Shown piece after piece: positions 7,470 to 15,753 of a stretch of DNA of 64,000 nucleotides. The notes beneath the pieces are model-generated. The model made no database searches and had not been told where the DNA came from. It was given only the letters and a program-made list of their open reading frames with translations. A program made the position numbers and the translations under genes. The DNA comes from Chryseobacterium wanjuense (GTDB taxonomy: Bacteria; Bacteroidota; Bacteroidia; Flavobacteriales; Weeksellaceae), in NCBI RefSeq assembly GCF_900111495.1, contig NZ_FOIU01000001.1:2356001-2420000 (forward strand). Reading direction: 5' to 3'. How positions within the stretch are numbered: position 1 is the stretch's first letter; each line of letters starts with the position of its first letter.

Positions 7470-8655
7470 TGAATACGGATATTATGGAGAATTCGGAGGT
7501 GCTTTTATCCCTGAAATGCTGTATCCTAATGTAGAAGAATTGCAAAAAAAATATCTCGACATTATTGAATCTGAAGATTTTCAACGAGAATATCAGGATT
7601 TATTAAAAAATTACGTCGGACGATCAACACCTTTATATTATGCCGAAAATTTAAGCGATAAATATCAAACTCAAATTTATCTAAAAAGAGAAGACCTAAA
7701 TCATACCGGAGCCCACAAAATCAATAATGCCCTGGGACAGGTTTTATTGGCCAGACATCTGGGAAAAAGGAGAATTATGGCAGAAACCGGCGCCGGACAA
7801 CACGGCGTGGCGACTGCGACGGCTTGTGCTCTTCTTGGTCTGAAATGTATCGTTTATATGGGCGAAATCGACATCCAAAGACAGGCTCCCAATGTGGCGC
7901 GGATGAAAATGCTGGGCGCAGAAGTCATCGCCGCAACTTCCGGCTCAAAAACGTTGAAAGATGCTGTAAATGAAGCATTAAAGGACTGGATCAACAATCC
8001 CGTAACGACCCATTATGTCATTGGAAGCGTCGTGGGTCCGCATCCTTTTCCAGATTTGGTGGCAAGATTTCAAAGTGTCATTTCGAAGGAAATCAAGGAA
8101 CAGCTTCACGAGCAAACCGGAAGGCAAAATCCCGACTATGTCATTGCCTGCGTTGGTGGCGGAAGCAATGCTGCAGGAGCTTTTTACCATTTTGTAGAGG
8201 AAGAAAATGTGAAGCTTCTGGCCGCCGAAGCCGGAGGTCACGGAATCGATTCGGGAATGTCTGCCGCGACCACTTTTCTCGGCACATTGGGCGTTCTGCA
8301 TGGCAGCAAAAGCTTGGTTATGCAGACCAAAGACGGGCAGGTTATCGAGCCCCACTCCATCTCTGCTGGGTTGGATTATCCGGGAATCGGACCTTTTCAC
8401 GCGAATTTATTCAAAGAAAAAAGGGCAGAATTTTTCAGTATTAACGATGATGAAGCTTTAAAATCGGCGTTTGAATTAACAAAACTGGAGGGAATTATCC
8501 CGGCTTTGGAAAGTGCTCATGCGTTGGCTGTTTTGGAGAAAAAAAGCTTTGATCCAAAAGATGTCGTCGTGATTTGTCTGAGCGGCCGCGGTGATAAGGA
8601 TATGGAAACGTATTTGAAAAAGTTGGAGGATGGAAGTCTGAAAATGGAAGTTTAA
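7450..8655 (+). CDS. trpB: tryptophan synthase beta subunit
   Basis: 401 residues, PLP enzyme joining indole and serine. The PLP lysine is Lys90 in HTGAHKINNALGQ, and the phosphate-binding GGGSNAAG loop is present. Other TrpB landmarks are AETGAGQHGVATAT, the YVIGSVVGPHPFP segment and the C-terminal LSGRGDKD. It is the TrpB1 type that partners TrpA. It starts within the 3' end of the unknown gene before it, and a gap of 48 nt separates it from trpA. Confidence 0.97.
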   Translation: MNYKNPDEYGYYGEFGGAFIPEMLYPNVEELQKKYLDIIESEDFQREYQDLLKNYVGRSTPLYYAENLSDKYQTQIYLKREDLNHTGAHKINNALGQVLLARHLGKRRIMAETGAGQHGVATATACALLGLKCIVYMGEIDIQRQAPNVARMKMLGAEVIAATSGSKTLKDAVNEALKDWINNPVTTHYVIGSVVGPHPFPDLVARFQSVISKEIKEQLHEQTGRQNPDYVIACVGGGSNAAGAFYHFVEEENVKLLAAEAGGHGIDSGMSAATTFLGTLGVLHGSKSLVMQTKDGQVIEPHSISAGLDYPGIGPFHANLFKEKRAEFFSINDDEALKSAFELTKLEGIIPALESAHALAVLEKKSFDPKDVVVICLSGRGDKDMETYLKKLEDGSLKMEV

Positions 8656-8703
8656 TTCAGTTATAAAAATGAAAATTTGTCAACTTAAACTCAATGTAAA
8701 TTT

Positions 8704-9480
8704 ATGAACTACAATAACTTCGAGCTTCCCGCATCTGGCATCCAGCCTAAAAAACTCAACATATACTTCACAGCAGGAATCCCACAACTGGAAGACACTC
8801 CTGAAATCATCAAACTCATCCAGGATTCCGGTGCCGATATGATGGAAATCGGGATGCCATATTCTGATCCGGTTGCCGACGGACCAGTCATCTCCCAAGC
8901 CCACGAACTGGCTCTGAAAAACGGAATGACGATTTCAACATTATTTTCTCAGTTGAAATCCATTAGAAATGAAATAAAAATTCCGGTTATTCTGATGGGA
9001 TATATCAATCCCGTTTTAAGCTTTGGTTTTGAAAACTTTTGTAAAGAATGCTCTGAAAGTGGCGTTTCCGGATTAATTATCCCCGATTTACCTCCTATTG
9101 AATTCGAAAAAAATTACAGAAAAATGTTGGAAACATATAATTTAAATTTCACATTTTTAGTGACTCCCGAAACTTCTGACGAAAGAATTTTATATCTGGA
9201 TTCCCTGAGTTCAGGATTTTTGTACGCCGTAAGTTCCTCATCCACAACAGGAAACGAAAACACCGAATTAAAAAACGAAGATTATCTTTCAAAATTAGCC
9301 TCTCTCCCTCTAAAAAATTCTGTCATGATCGGTTTTGGAATTAAATCAAAAGAAGATTTTGAAAATGTCACCGAAAAAGCAGACGGAGGAATCATCGGCA
9401 CGGCTTTTGTGAAAATTTTACTACAAAATAGAGATTGGAAGAAAAATGCGATAGATTTTGTCCATTCCATAAAAGCATAA
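8704..9480 (+). CDS. trpA: tryptophan synthase alpha subunit
   Basis: 258 residues, TIM barrel cleaving indole-3-glycerol phosphate. Catalytic Glu48 (MMEIGMPYSDP) and Asp59 (VADGP) have normal spacing. Phosphate-site residues lie in the GFGIKS region. The first 16 residues (MNYNNFELPASGIQPK) are unusual: the DNA at about 8726-8753 resembles a purine/pyrimidine-biased repeat scattered between genes elsewhere in the window. The conserved fold begins at KLNIYFTAGIP. No other start codon exists between 8704 and the conserved part, so the ATG at 8704 is required. Confidence 0.94.
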   Translation: MNYNNFELPASGIQPKKLNIYFTAGIPQLEDTPEIIKLIQDSGADMMEIGMPYSDPVADGPVISQAHELALKNGMTISTLFSQLKSIRNEIKIPVILMGYINPVLSFGFENFCKECSESGVSGLIIPDLPPIEFEKNYRKMLETYNLNFTFLVTPETSDERILYLDSLSSGFLYAVSSSSTTGNENTELKNEDYLSKLASLPLKNSVMIGFGIKSKEDFENVTEKADGGIIGTAFVKILLQNRDWKKNAIDFVHSIKA

Positions 9481-9487
9481 AAATCAC

Positions 9488-9495
9488 TAAATTTG
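9488..9495 (+). promoter_or_regulatory. -7 box of a separate lipB promoter
   Basis: TAAATTTG fits TAnnTTTG and lies 16 nt before the lipB ATG, just after the trpA stop. lipB can therefore be transcribed independently of the trp attenuator. Confidence 0.55.
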
Positions 9496-9511
9496 TGTAT
9501 CAAAAAATGGT

Positions 9512-10240
9512 ATGAACACACATCAAAATAAAGTAGTAGAATTTGAAGATTTAGGAACAAAAGAATATCAACCCGCTTGGGATTATCAGGAAAAACTGAT
9601 GAAAGATATTATTGATACCAAAATAAAAAATCGCGATCTGCCTGCTGAACAACATATTACGACCTCCAATCACTTTCTTTTAGTCGAACATCCGCATGTC
9701 TATACCCTCGGAAAAAGCGGTCATGAAGAAAACATGCTGGCGGGAATGGATCAGCTGAAGGAAATCGACGCTACTTTCGTAAAAGTGAATCGTGGCGGCG
9801 ATATCACCTATCACGGGTACGGACAAATCGTTGGCTATCCTATCCTGGATCTTGAAAATTTCTTCACAGATATCCATAAATACATGAGAAATCTTGAAGA
9901 AGTAATCATCAGAACAATCGCCGAATATGGTTTAAAAGGTGAACGTTCTCCGGGCGAAACGGGAGTATGGCTGGATGTTGGGAAACCTTACGCCAGAAAA
10001 ATCTGTGCAATGGGCGTAAAAGCCTCCCGTTGGGTAACTTTACACGGTTTTGCCCTGAATGTAAATACCGATATGCGTTATTTTGAATACATCATTCCTT
10101 GCGGGATCAAAGATAAACAGGTAACTTCTATTAAAAGAGAGCTGGAAAGAGATCTGACTCCTGAAGAAATGGAAGATATTAAGGCTAAAATCAGAAAACA
10201 TTTTTCGGATGTTTTTGAGGCGGAATTGGTGAGCAGATAA
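9512..10240 (+). CDS. lipB: lipoyl(octanoyl) transferase
   Basis: 242 residues. Moves octanoyl from acyl carrier protein to lipoyl domains. The family motif RGGDITYHGYGQ begins at 94; Tyr replaces the usual Pro. Catalytic Lys163 lies in ARKICAMGVK and catalytic Cys197 in IIPCGIKD, with WVTLHGFALNVN between. It follows trpA by 31 nt but has its own -7 box, and lipoate synthesis is unrelated to Trp. A 23-bp perfect inverted repeat downstream probably ends transcription. Confidence 0.95.
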   Translation: MNTHQNKVVEFEDLGTKEYQPAWDYQEKLMKDIIDTKIKNRDLPAEQHITTSNHFLLVEHPHVYTLGKSGHEENMLAGMDQLKEIDATFVKVNRGGDITYHGYGQIVGYPILDLENFFTDIHKYMRNLEEVIIRTIAEYGLKGERSPGETGVWLDVGKPYARKICAMGVKASRWVTLHGFALNVNTDMRYFEYIIPCGIKDKQVTSIKRELERDLTPEEMEDIKAKIRKHFSDVFEAELVSR

Positions 10241-10252
10241 AAGATTTAAACC

Positions 10253-10327
10253 AATCTTTGTCATTCTGAAAGAATCTAAACTAAGTTTTAAAATAATTGT
10301 AGAAATTCTTTCAGAATGACAAAGATT
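10253..10327. repeat. perfect inverted repeat between convergent genes (likely bidirectional terminator)
   Basis: Arms of 23 nt at 10253-10275 and 10305-10327 are perfect reverse complements (AATCTTTGTCATTCTGAAAG...). The loop is 29 nt. It separates convergent lipB and the deformylase-like gene. The GTCATTCTGA core resembles the CTCAGnnTGACA repeat family seen elsewhere in the window. Confidence 0.8.
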
Positions 10328-10354
10328 ATGTGTTTTTATTATCAGCATTAAAAA

Positions 10355-10984
10355 TTATCTCGTCACAGAGTCACTTTTCTTAAAAGCATCCACCTTTTTA
10401 TAAGAATCATTTTTCTCTTTTTCTTTTTTATCAGAAATTAAAATTCCGAAGAGATGGTCGATTTCATGCTGGAAAATCACCGCTGTAAAACCTTCTACAA
10501 TTTCTGAATATTTTTGTCCTTTCAAATCAACATATTCCAACTGAATAACTTTACTTCTGTAAAACTGATCCCTGAAATCAGGAATCGACAAATCCCCTTC
10601 CGGGCCGAGATTCTGTAATTCTGATCTCCATACAATCACCGGATTGATGAAATATTCCAACGACTGTTCTTCCTTATCAAAACGCTGAACCCAGATAATT
10701 TTTCTATTGATTCCGACTTGTGGCGCCGCAATTCCTACTCCGCCATCAGTTGATAAAAGAGATTCTTTCATTCTTTTGACCAATGTTGCCGTGTTTTTAT
10801 CCAACGGATCGATTTCCGTAGACAAGCTTAATAGAGTTTTATGCTGATTTTCATCCGTCGTCTGGTAAATCGGTAATGCCGAGTTGATATCGCCTTGGTT
10901 GATGATTGATATTTCACTCGAAGTTAATTTCTGAGCGTTGATTAAAACGACGAAAAATATAAATACAAAAGATAATTTTTTCAT
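10355..10984 (-). CDS. exported peptide deformylase homologue with altered metal site
   Basis: 209 residues. The deformylase fold is shown by GVGIAAPQVG (83-91) and HEIDH (173-177). Motif 2, normally EGCLS, reads EGDLS at 129-133: the metal-ligand Cys is replaced by Asp131 (codon GAT). The N-terminus is a signal peptide (FVFIFFVVLINAQ, cleavage near residue 17). The C-terminus is Lys-rich. Normal deformylases act in the cytoplasm on nascent peptides. This one should be periplasmic or lipid-associated and may be inactive, use another metal arrangement, or act on another substrate. The motif calls are read directly from the sequence; function is inferred. Confidence 0.85.
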   Translation of the reverse strand: MKKLSFVFIFFVVLINAQKLTSSEISIINQGDINSALPIYQTTDENQHKTLLSLSTEIDPLDKNTATLVKRMKESLLSTDGGVGIAAPQVGINRKIIWVQRFDKEEQSLEYFINPVIVWRSELQNLGPEGDLSIPDFRDQFYRSKVIQLEYVDLKGQKYSEIVEGFTAVIFQHEIDHLFGILISDKKEKEKNDSYKKVDAFKKSDSVTR

Positions 10985-11062
10985 TTTTTTGATGGGTGTT
11001 TTACAAATATAATTAATGTAGTTATGTTTTGGTTAAAACCATTTGACTTTTTTGCATAAAAA

Positions 11063-11080
11063 AACGGGCTAAAGCCCGTT
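11063..11080. terminator. GGGCTAAAGCCC hairpin
   Basis: AACGGGCT and AGCCCGTT form an 8-bp stem with a two-base loop, flanked by an A-run. The same block with about 15 nt of flank (AAAAAAA before, CTATTGATC after) occurs at 57597-57631, so it is a dispersed element that can also act as a terminator for chaN. Confidence 0.65.
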
Positions 11081-11103
11081 CCTATTGATCGTTATATTAT
11101 TTA

Positions 11104-11185
11104 AGGCCTCGACTACGCTCAGCCTGACAGTGGAAAAATATTGCAGATAGTATTAGCGTTGTCAGGCTGAGCGTAGTCGAAGCCT
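11104..11185. repeat. inverted repeat, CTTCGA/CTCAG/TGACA family
   Basis: Arms 11104-11129 and 11160-11185 match at 25 of 26 positions. The loop carries AGTATTAGCG, which recurs in the repeats at 29461, 29613 and 36244. It lies just after the chaN stop. Confidence 0.8.
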
Positions 11186-11198
11186 ATTAAATATAAAA

Positions 11199-12071
11199 CT
11201 AAAAAGTTTTCGTCATATCCGCCGGAATAATCAAGTTAAAATCCGTTGGAATATAATCTTTTTCAGGAACTTTCAATTCCGGGTTTTCGGATTCAAAAAC
11301 AGAAATTACGGCCATTTTCAGGTTGGGATTTTTCTGTTTGATGTACCAATAAATTCCGCCGAATTCTTTGCTGTGATAATTTCCGTTGTAATGAATAAAC
11401 GTCTTTCCGGCCTCTAGGTTTTTCAAAATAGATTCTGCCATGGTAGCGTCTTTCGTTGCCTGCGCAGAAATAAAATTCATCACCTTTGTTCCGTCTGCAT
11501 GATCGCCCATCATGGTTTTCATTTCAGGATAACCGGGTGTGTCCAGGGTCACTTTTATTGGCAGCTGAGCGATGTATGTTTTCTCTTTTTCACTTAAATT
11601 ATTTAAAGATTCCAGCCCTTCTTTTGCAGTCTGGGAAGCATATTTTCTAGGAATATTCGTAGCGATGAAATTCAGTTTTTTAGCTTTGGCAAAATCTACC
11701 AGCGGTTTGTAATCTGTCGCATAATTATTCCATAAACGTGCTGAATCTTTCAATGTTTTTGCATCAAATTTTCCATTCAAATATTGATTTAACTGAACCT
11801 GATTGTCTCTTTCAAACATTTCTGCCCCTAAAATGATCTGTCCTTTTTTCTTTTCAAACAAAGCTTCCGTAATTTTCAGCTGAAGCCAGTGATTGATAGA
11901 ACTGTTATGATTTTCACCAAAGAAAACCACATCGTATTCAGCCAGTTCTCTGACTAATTTTTCAGGCTTAATTTCCTTTCCCTTCTGATTATAAAATTGA
12001 TAGGCTTTGAATTTCTGAGCATTGACCGAACAGAAGACTACAAGCAATATCGTTAGGAAAATATTTTTCAT
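11199..12071 (-). CDS. ChaN-family exported haem/iron-associated protein
   Basis: 290 residues with a signal peptide (IFLTILLVVFCSVNAQ). The ChaN (DUF399) family opening VVFFGENHNSSINH is present at about 49-62, with the GAEMFERDNQ and HYNGNYHSKEFGG segments. In other bacteria ChaN proteins bind haem and sit near iron-uptake genes. Its position downstream of hmuS supports an envelope role in haem handling. A weak hairpin and an inverted repeat lie between it and hmuS, so it may be transcribed partly on its own. Confidence 0.85.
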   Translation of the reverse strand: MKNIFLTILLVVFCSVNAQKFKAYQFYNQKGKEIKPEKLVRELAEYDVVFFGENHNSSINHWLQLKITEALFEKKKGQIILGAEMFERDNQVQLNQYLNGKFDAKTLKDSARLWNNYATDYKPLVDFAKAKKLNFIATNIPRKYASQTAKEGLESLNNLSEKEKTYIAQLPIKVTLDTPGYPEMKTMMGDHADGTKVMNFISAQATKDATMAESILKNLEAGKTFIHYNGNYHSKEFGGIYWYIKQKNPNLKMAVISVFESENPELKVPEKDYIPTDFNLIIPADMTKTF

Positions 12072-12093
12072 TTTTTATTTTAATTTTTTTTTT

Positions 12094-12198
12094 AAACACG
12101 AATGACACGGATGATTTTCACAAATATCACAAATTATTATTAAATATATACTTGAAAAATTAGTGTCATTTGTGAAAATATTTGTGCAATTTGTGTTT
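12094..12198. repeat. inverted repeat of CACAAAT type
   Basis: Imperfect arms at 12094-12125 and 12168-12198 (ATTTGTGAAAAT and ATTTTCACAAAT cores). The whole is AT-rich and noncoding. It sits between hmuS and chaN. Confidence 0.65.
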
Positions 12199-12205
12199 CT
12201 AAATT

Positions 12206-12239
12206 AAAAAAAGCCGCCCTGCAAAAACAAAACGGCCTT
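12206..12239 (-). terminator. probable terminator after hmuS
   Basis: On the minus strand a short G/C stem (AAGGCCG with CGGCTT, one bulge) is followed by seven T residues, 20 nt past the hmuS stop. Confidence 0.5.
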
Positions 12240-12257
12240 ATAAAATCATCTAACTAT

Positions 12258-13286
12258 TTATTTTTCAAGATCTGCTACAAGGTCTTTCCACTCTTGCAGT
12301 TCAGGAATTCCCGGTTTTCTTTTCCCGAAGAACTGAACGATGAAATCGCCTTCATTATTAAATACTTCGATAGCCGTTACTTCCCCGTCTTCTGTTGGTT
12401 TCTTTACAATCCAGGCTTCAGCGATTTTCGTTACATCAAGGTGTAAATTGAAATCAGGATCCATGACATTAAACCATTGCTGATGCCAAAGTGTTTTTTT
12501 CACGTTTCCTGTGTGAATCTGGATAATTCCTCTGTTTCCAACGAAAATCATGATCGGAAGCTCTTTTTCAGAAGCATCTTCAAGAACGTTAACCACTTTT
12601 GCACTGTCGATTTTTTTAGCAAAACCTTCCGGAGCCAGTCTCAATGCCTGTGTTCTGCTTACCCCGAATTTTCTTGTCATCATGAAGAAATCATGGGTAT
12701 CTTTCAGTTCTGTCCAAGCTTTTTGGAAACCTTCCACATCAATTTCAGCATCGTCTTTTTCAGGAGCTTTCGGAGCTACAGCTTCAAATTCGAGAGTTTC
12801 GTTCTGATCCTCTGCCTTAAATTTTTCAACAATAGCATCGAAAGCAGCATCATTACTGTCTTTTGTTAAGTAAATCTTATGCAGCGCCAATCCGTCTTTT
12901 CCGAAAAATTGTAAACTTTTTTTATCACCTTCAATGACAGCAAACGCAAATTTCCAGTGGTTCAGGAAAATTCTAAGATCGATATCTTCCCCTACAAAAA
13001 GCTGTGCGTGTGGGCTGCTGAAATCTCCGTTCAGGTAAGTTCCTTTTCTTTCGTGAACGCATTCGTCGTTGCGTGTAAGTGCCATTACTTTGCCCAATTG
13101 TTCTGCATCAGTCAAAATATCTTTAAACTCCGGCTTAAAAACCGTTACGCCGTTTCCAACATTCGTTGCTAATAATTCTGCTTCGCTTACTCCTAGTTGT
13201 GCAGCTGCATTTCTGATTCTCAAATGTGGATTTTCAGCTTTCAGAGCTTCCCATTTTTCCTTCAAATCGTTTACTAATGTGCTCAT
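12258..13286 (-). CDS. hmuS: HmuS/ChuS-family hemin-degrading factor
   Basis: 342 residues, close to the family's usual 340-350. The protein shows the internal duplication typical of HmuS/ChuS: two halves of about 170 residues, each with an LARNDE/ARKFGVSR-like opening and an HWKFAFAV or WHQQWFNVMDP block. ChuS homologues bind and break down haem in the cytoplasm to release iron. It follows the methyltransferase by 4 nt in the hmu operon, consistent with processing imported haem. Confidence 0.92.
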   Translation of the reverse strand: MSTLVNDLKEKWEALKAENPHLRIRNAAAQLGVSEAELLATNVGNGVTVFKPEFKDILTDAEQLGKVMALTRNDECVHERKGTYLNGDFSSPHAQLFVGEDIDLRIFLNHWKFAFAVIEGDKKSLQFFGKDGLALHKIYLTKDSNDAAFDAIVEKFKAEDQNETLEFEAVAPKAPEKDDAEIDVEGFQKAWTELKDTHDFFMMTRKFGVSRTQALRLAPEGFAKKIDSAKVVNVLEDASEKELPIMIFVGNRGIIQIHTGNVKKTLWHQQWFNVMDPDFNLHLDVTKIAEAWIVKKPTEDGEVTAIEVFNNEGDFIVQFFGKRKPGIPELQEWKDLVADLEK

Positions 13287-13290
13287 TATT

Positions 13291-13941
13291 TTATTTTTTT
13301 ATGGTTAAAACTGTATAATTTCTTGTTATTGTTTCGTTTCCTGTTTTACTTTTCACTTCTTCTTCCTTTTCAGAGATTTTCATTCTTTTAAAATGACTTT
13401 TGGAAACCGTTTGTTCCATTTCATCCGTATTGTACAAGATAAAATCGAACTGAGTAAAAGGTAATTTTTCCATGAAATTTCTTTGTCCGAAAGTCAGCAC
13501 AAAAGTTCCGTTATCTTTGAGTACCCTGTGAATTTCATTTAAAAAATCAACCGGTTCTTCCCAGAAATACACGGTGTTTACGGTAAATATTTTATCGAAA
13601 GTTTTATCTTCAAAAGGAAATTTTTTCCCTTCATACAATACAAATTCGGCCTGGTTTTTAAATTCTTCATTTAATCTTTTGGCTTCGTAATGCATTGTTT
13701 CAGAAATATCAATCCCTGTATAGTGTATATTTTGGGCTTTATTTACAATACTTTTAACGTGATCAGCATTCCCATGACCGATTTCAAGAACGGCCTCATT
13801 GTCTTCAATTAAAAGTGTTTTAATGCTTTCCAGCGTCATTCCGATGTTGGTGGCATTCATCATCTCGCCGATTTCGATTCCTTTTTCTCCCTGAGGATTG
13901 GCCAGATTTTGAGCTAATATTTTTAAGTTTTCGTTGTCCAT
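13291..13941 (-). CDS. class I SAM-dependent methyltransferase in the hmu operon
   Basis: 216 residues from the ATG at 13941; a TTG 9 nt earlier overlaps hmuV and is less likely. SAM-binding motif I is VLEIGHGNADHV, with DIS after strand 2 and the Methyltransf_11-type segment KIFTVNTVYFWEEP. Substrate unknown. It is placed between hmuV and hmuS with 1 nt and 4 nt spacing, so it belongs to the haem transcript. A part in haem breakdown or in detoxifying a product is inference only. Confidence 0.85.
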   Translation of the reverse strand: MDNENLKILAQNLANPQGEKGIEIGEMMNATNIGMTLESIKTLLIEDNEAVLEIGHGNADHVKSIVNKAQNIHYTGIDISETMHYEAKRLNEEFKNQAEFVLYEGKKFPFEDKTFDKIFTVNTVYFWEEPVDFLNEIHRVLKDNGTFVLTFGQRNFMEKLPFTQFDFILYNTDEMEQTVSKSHFKRMKISEKEEEVKSKTGNETITRNYTVLTIKK

Positions 13942-13942
13942 C

Positions 13943-14713
13943 TTATCCAAAAATAATCATTGGGTTATTCGTAATCGGGTGTCCGCAAATCGTGCATGGA
14001 AAATTGTACGCTTCACTGATATTTTCGGCAGTAAAGACCTCTTCCGGGCTTCCATAAGCAGCTACCCTTCCGGATTTCATTAATAATATTTTGTCTGCAT
14101 ATTGTGCTGCAAGATTCAGATCATGGAGAACAACGATTGCCGAATTGGCTTTTTTGGTGAAATTTTTAATCGTTTCTAAAGCTTTATATTGATGTTTAAC
14201 ATCTAAATTATTCAAAGGTTCATCGAGAAAAACCAGTTTATGTGCAATTTTATTCTGCAGCTGAGCCAATACTCTCGACAAATGCACGCGTTGTTTTTCT
14301 CCACCGGACAACGTATTGTATTCCCTTTCTTTCAGGTGGAAAACATCTGTTTCCTGCATCATACTGTTCATCGCATCATGATCTTCCTGTCTCGGCTGGG
14401 CATCGAAATACGGGTAACGCCCCATCATCACGACATCCTGCACCTCGAGCGGAATATCATTGCTGTTGTGCTGGGAAAATTTCGCCTTGTGCTTCGACAA
14501 TTCCTGAACTTCCCAATCGTTGATATTTTTATTCTTAAATACAATCTTCTGATTCGATTTCACTTCATTCGCCAAAACACTCAAAAGACTGGATTTTCCG
14601 GCACCATTCGGACCGACAATGGCTAAAAATTCGCCATATTCCAAAGAAACATCAACACCGTTCAGAATATGAAATTCCCTGTGTTTATAATTGATTTGAT
14701 GTGCCTTTATCAT
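13943..14713 (-). CDS. hmuV: haem ABC transporter ATP-binding protein
   Basis: 256 residues. Walker A GPNGAGKS (34-41), signature LSGGEKQRVHLSRVL, Walker B LVFLDEP and the switch His in VVLHDLN are all present. It belongs to the FecE/HmuV class that partners BtuC-like permeases. The start shares its last base with the hmuU stop codon region (overlap of 1 nt). It powers haem import together with HmuU and HmuT. Confidence 0.94.
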   Translation of the reverse strand: MIKAHQINYKHREFHILNGVDVSLEYGEFLAIVGPNGAGKSSLLSVLANEVKSNQKIVFKNKNINDWEVQELSKHKAKFSQHNSNDIPLEVQDVVMMGRYPYFDAQPRQEDHDAMNSMMQETDVFHLKEREYNTLSGGEKQRVHLSRVLAQLQNKIAHKLVFLDEPLNNLDVKHQYKALETIKNFTKKANSAIVVLHDLNLAAQYADKILLMKSGRVAAYGSPEEVFTAENISEAYNFPCTICGHPITNNPMIIFG

Positions 14714-15753
14714 TATAAAGATTTTTTGAATTTAACTAAAATCGCGATGAAAATCGGACCACCCATTAATGCCGTCAGAATCCCGATCGGTAATTCCGAA
14801 GGTTCTACAATGCTTCTGCTGAACGTGTCTGCCGTTAACAATAAAATACTTCCGCAAATCGCCGATAATGGCAAAATGAACGCATAATTTGATTTAAACG
14901 AAAGCCTTAAAATATAAGGGACAATAAGCCCCACGAAGCCGATCGTTCCCGAAAATGCGACACAACTTCCGACCATTAATGCCGTAATGATGATGATCTG
15001 TTTTTTTAATCTTTCTACATTGATTCCTAAATGCTGGGCATCTTTTTCACCTAACATCATTGCGTTCAATGCTTTACCTTTCGGCAATAAAATGAAATAA
15101 GAAATGATTAAAACAACGGTTAAAATAATATTCTTCGTCCATGTTGCAGCGGCCAAACTTCCTAAATTCCAAAATGTTAAATCTCTCAACTGGTCGTCTT
15201 TTGAAATATAAATCAAAAAACCAGTGATCGAAAAACCGATGGCTGTAATCGCAACTCCGCTTAACAACATCATGACAACATTCGTCTTTCCTCCGCTCGT
15301 AGAAATCCTGTACACCAGCAACATTGATAAAAAAGAACCGATGAAAGCTGCAATACCTACCAATGAAAATTGTACGGCTTCAGGAAGATATTCTTTGAAA
15401 TGCCCTCCTAAAACAATCGCAATGGCGGCAAGTAACGTCGCTCCCGATGTGAGTCCGATTAAATCTCCTGTCGCTAAAGGATTTTTAAACAGTCCCTGCA
15501 ATCCCGTTCCCGAAACCGCAAGCATGCTTCCGATGAGAATAGCCATGATAATTCTGGCTGCTCTTACGTCCCAAACGACATATGTATCACTCAATGATAT
15601 TGTTGGATCTCCTTTAATTACTTTTCCTAAAATTTCAAACGCGGACTTACCACCGAAGTCGTAAACCCCTGTGTTAAGTGACCATACCGCTATCATGATA
15701 AGCAGTATGGCACTTATGGTGATGTAAACGTATAATTTACTTTGTGTTTTCAA
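14713..15753 (-). CDS. hmuU: haem ABC transporter permease
   Basis: 346 residues, FecCD/BtuC-type permease with 8-10 hydrophobic segments. Typical stretches are RAARIIMAILIGSMLAVSGTGLQG and the coupling region GEKDAQHLGI. The start used is TTG, giving MKTQSKLYVYITISA. It overlaps the hmuT stop by 17 nt. The next ATG would cut the first membrane helix, so TTG is preferred. Confidence 0.92.
   Translation of the reverse strand: MKTQSKLYVYITISAILLIMIAVWSLNTGVYDFGGKSAFEILGKVIKGDPTISLSDTYVVWDVRAARIIMAILIGSMLAVSGTGLQGLFKNPLATGDLIGLTSGATLLAAIAIVLGGHFKEYLPEAVQFSLVGIAAFIGSFLSMLLVYRISTSGGKTNVVMMLLSGVAITAIGFSITGFLIYISKDDQLRDLTFWNLGSLAAATWTKNIILTVVLIISYFILLPKGKALNAMMLGEKDAQHLGINVERLKKQIIIITALMVGSCVAFSGTIGFVGLIVPYILRLSFKSNYAFILPLSAICGSILLLTADTFSRSIVEPSELPIGILTALMGGPIFIAILVKFKKSL

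Noticed and set aside
13942..13950. TTG start for the hmu-operon methyltransferase
   Set aside because: An ATG three codons later follows the hmuV stop by 1 nt and fits better.
14240..14626. 128-residue frame antisense to hmuV
   Set aside because: It runs through the conserved ATPase motifs on the other strand and has no domain pattern, signal or promoter.
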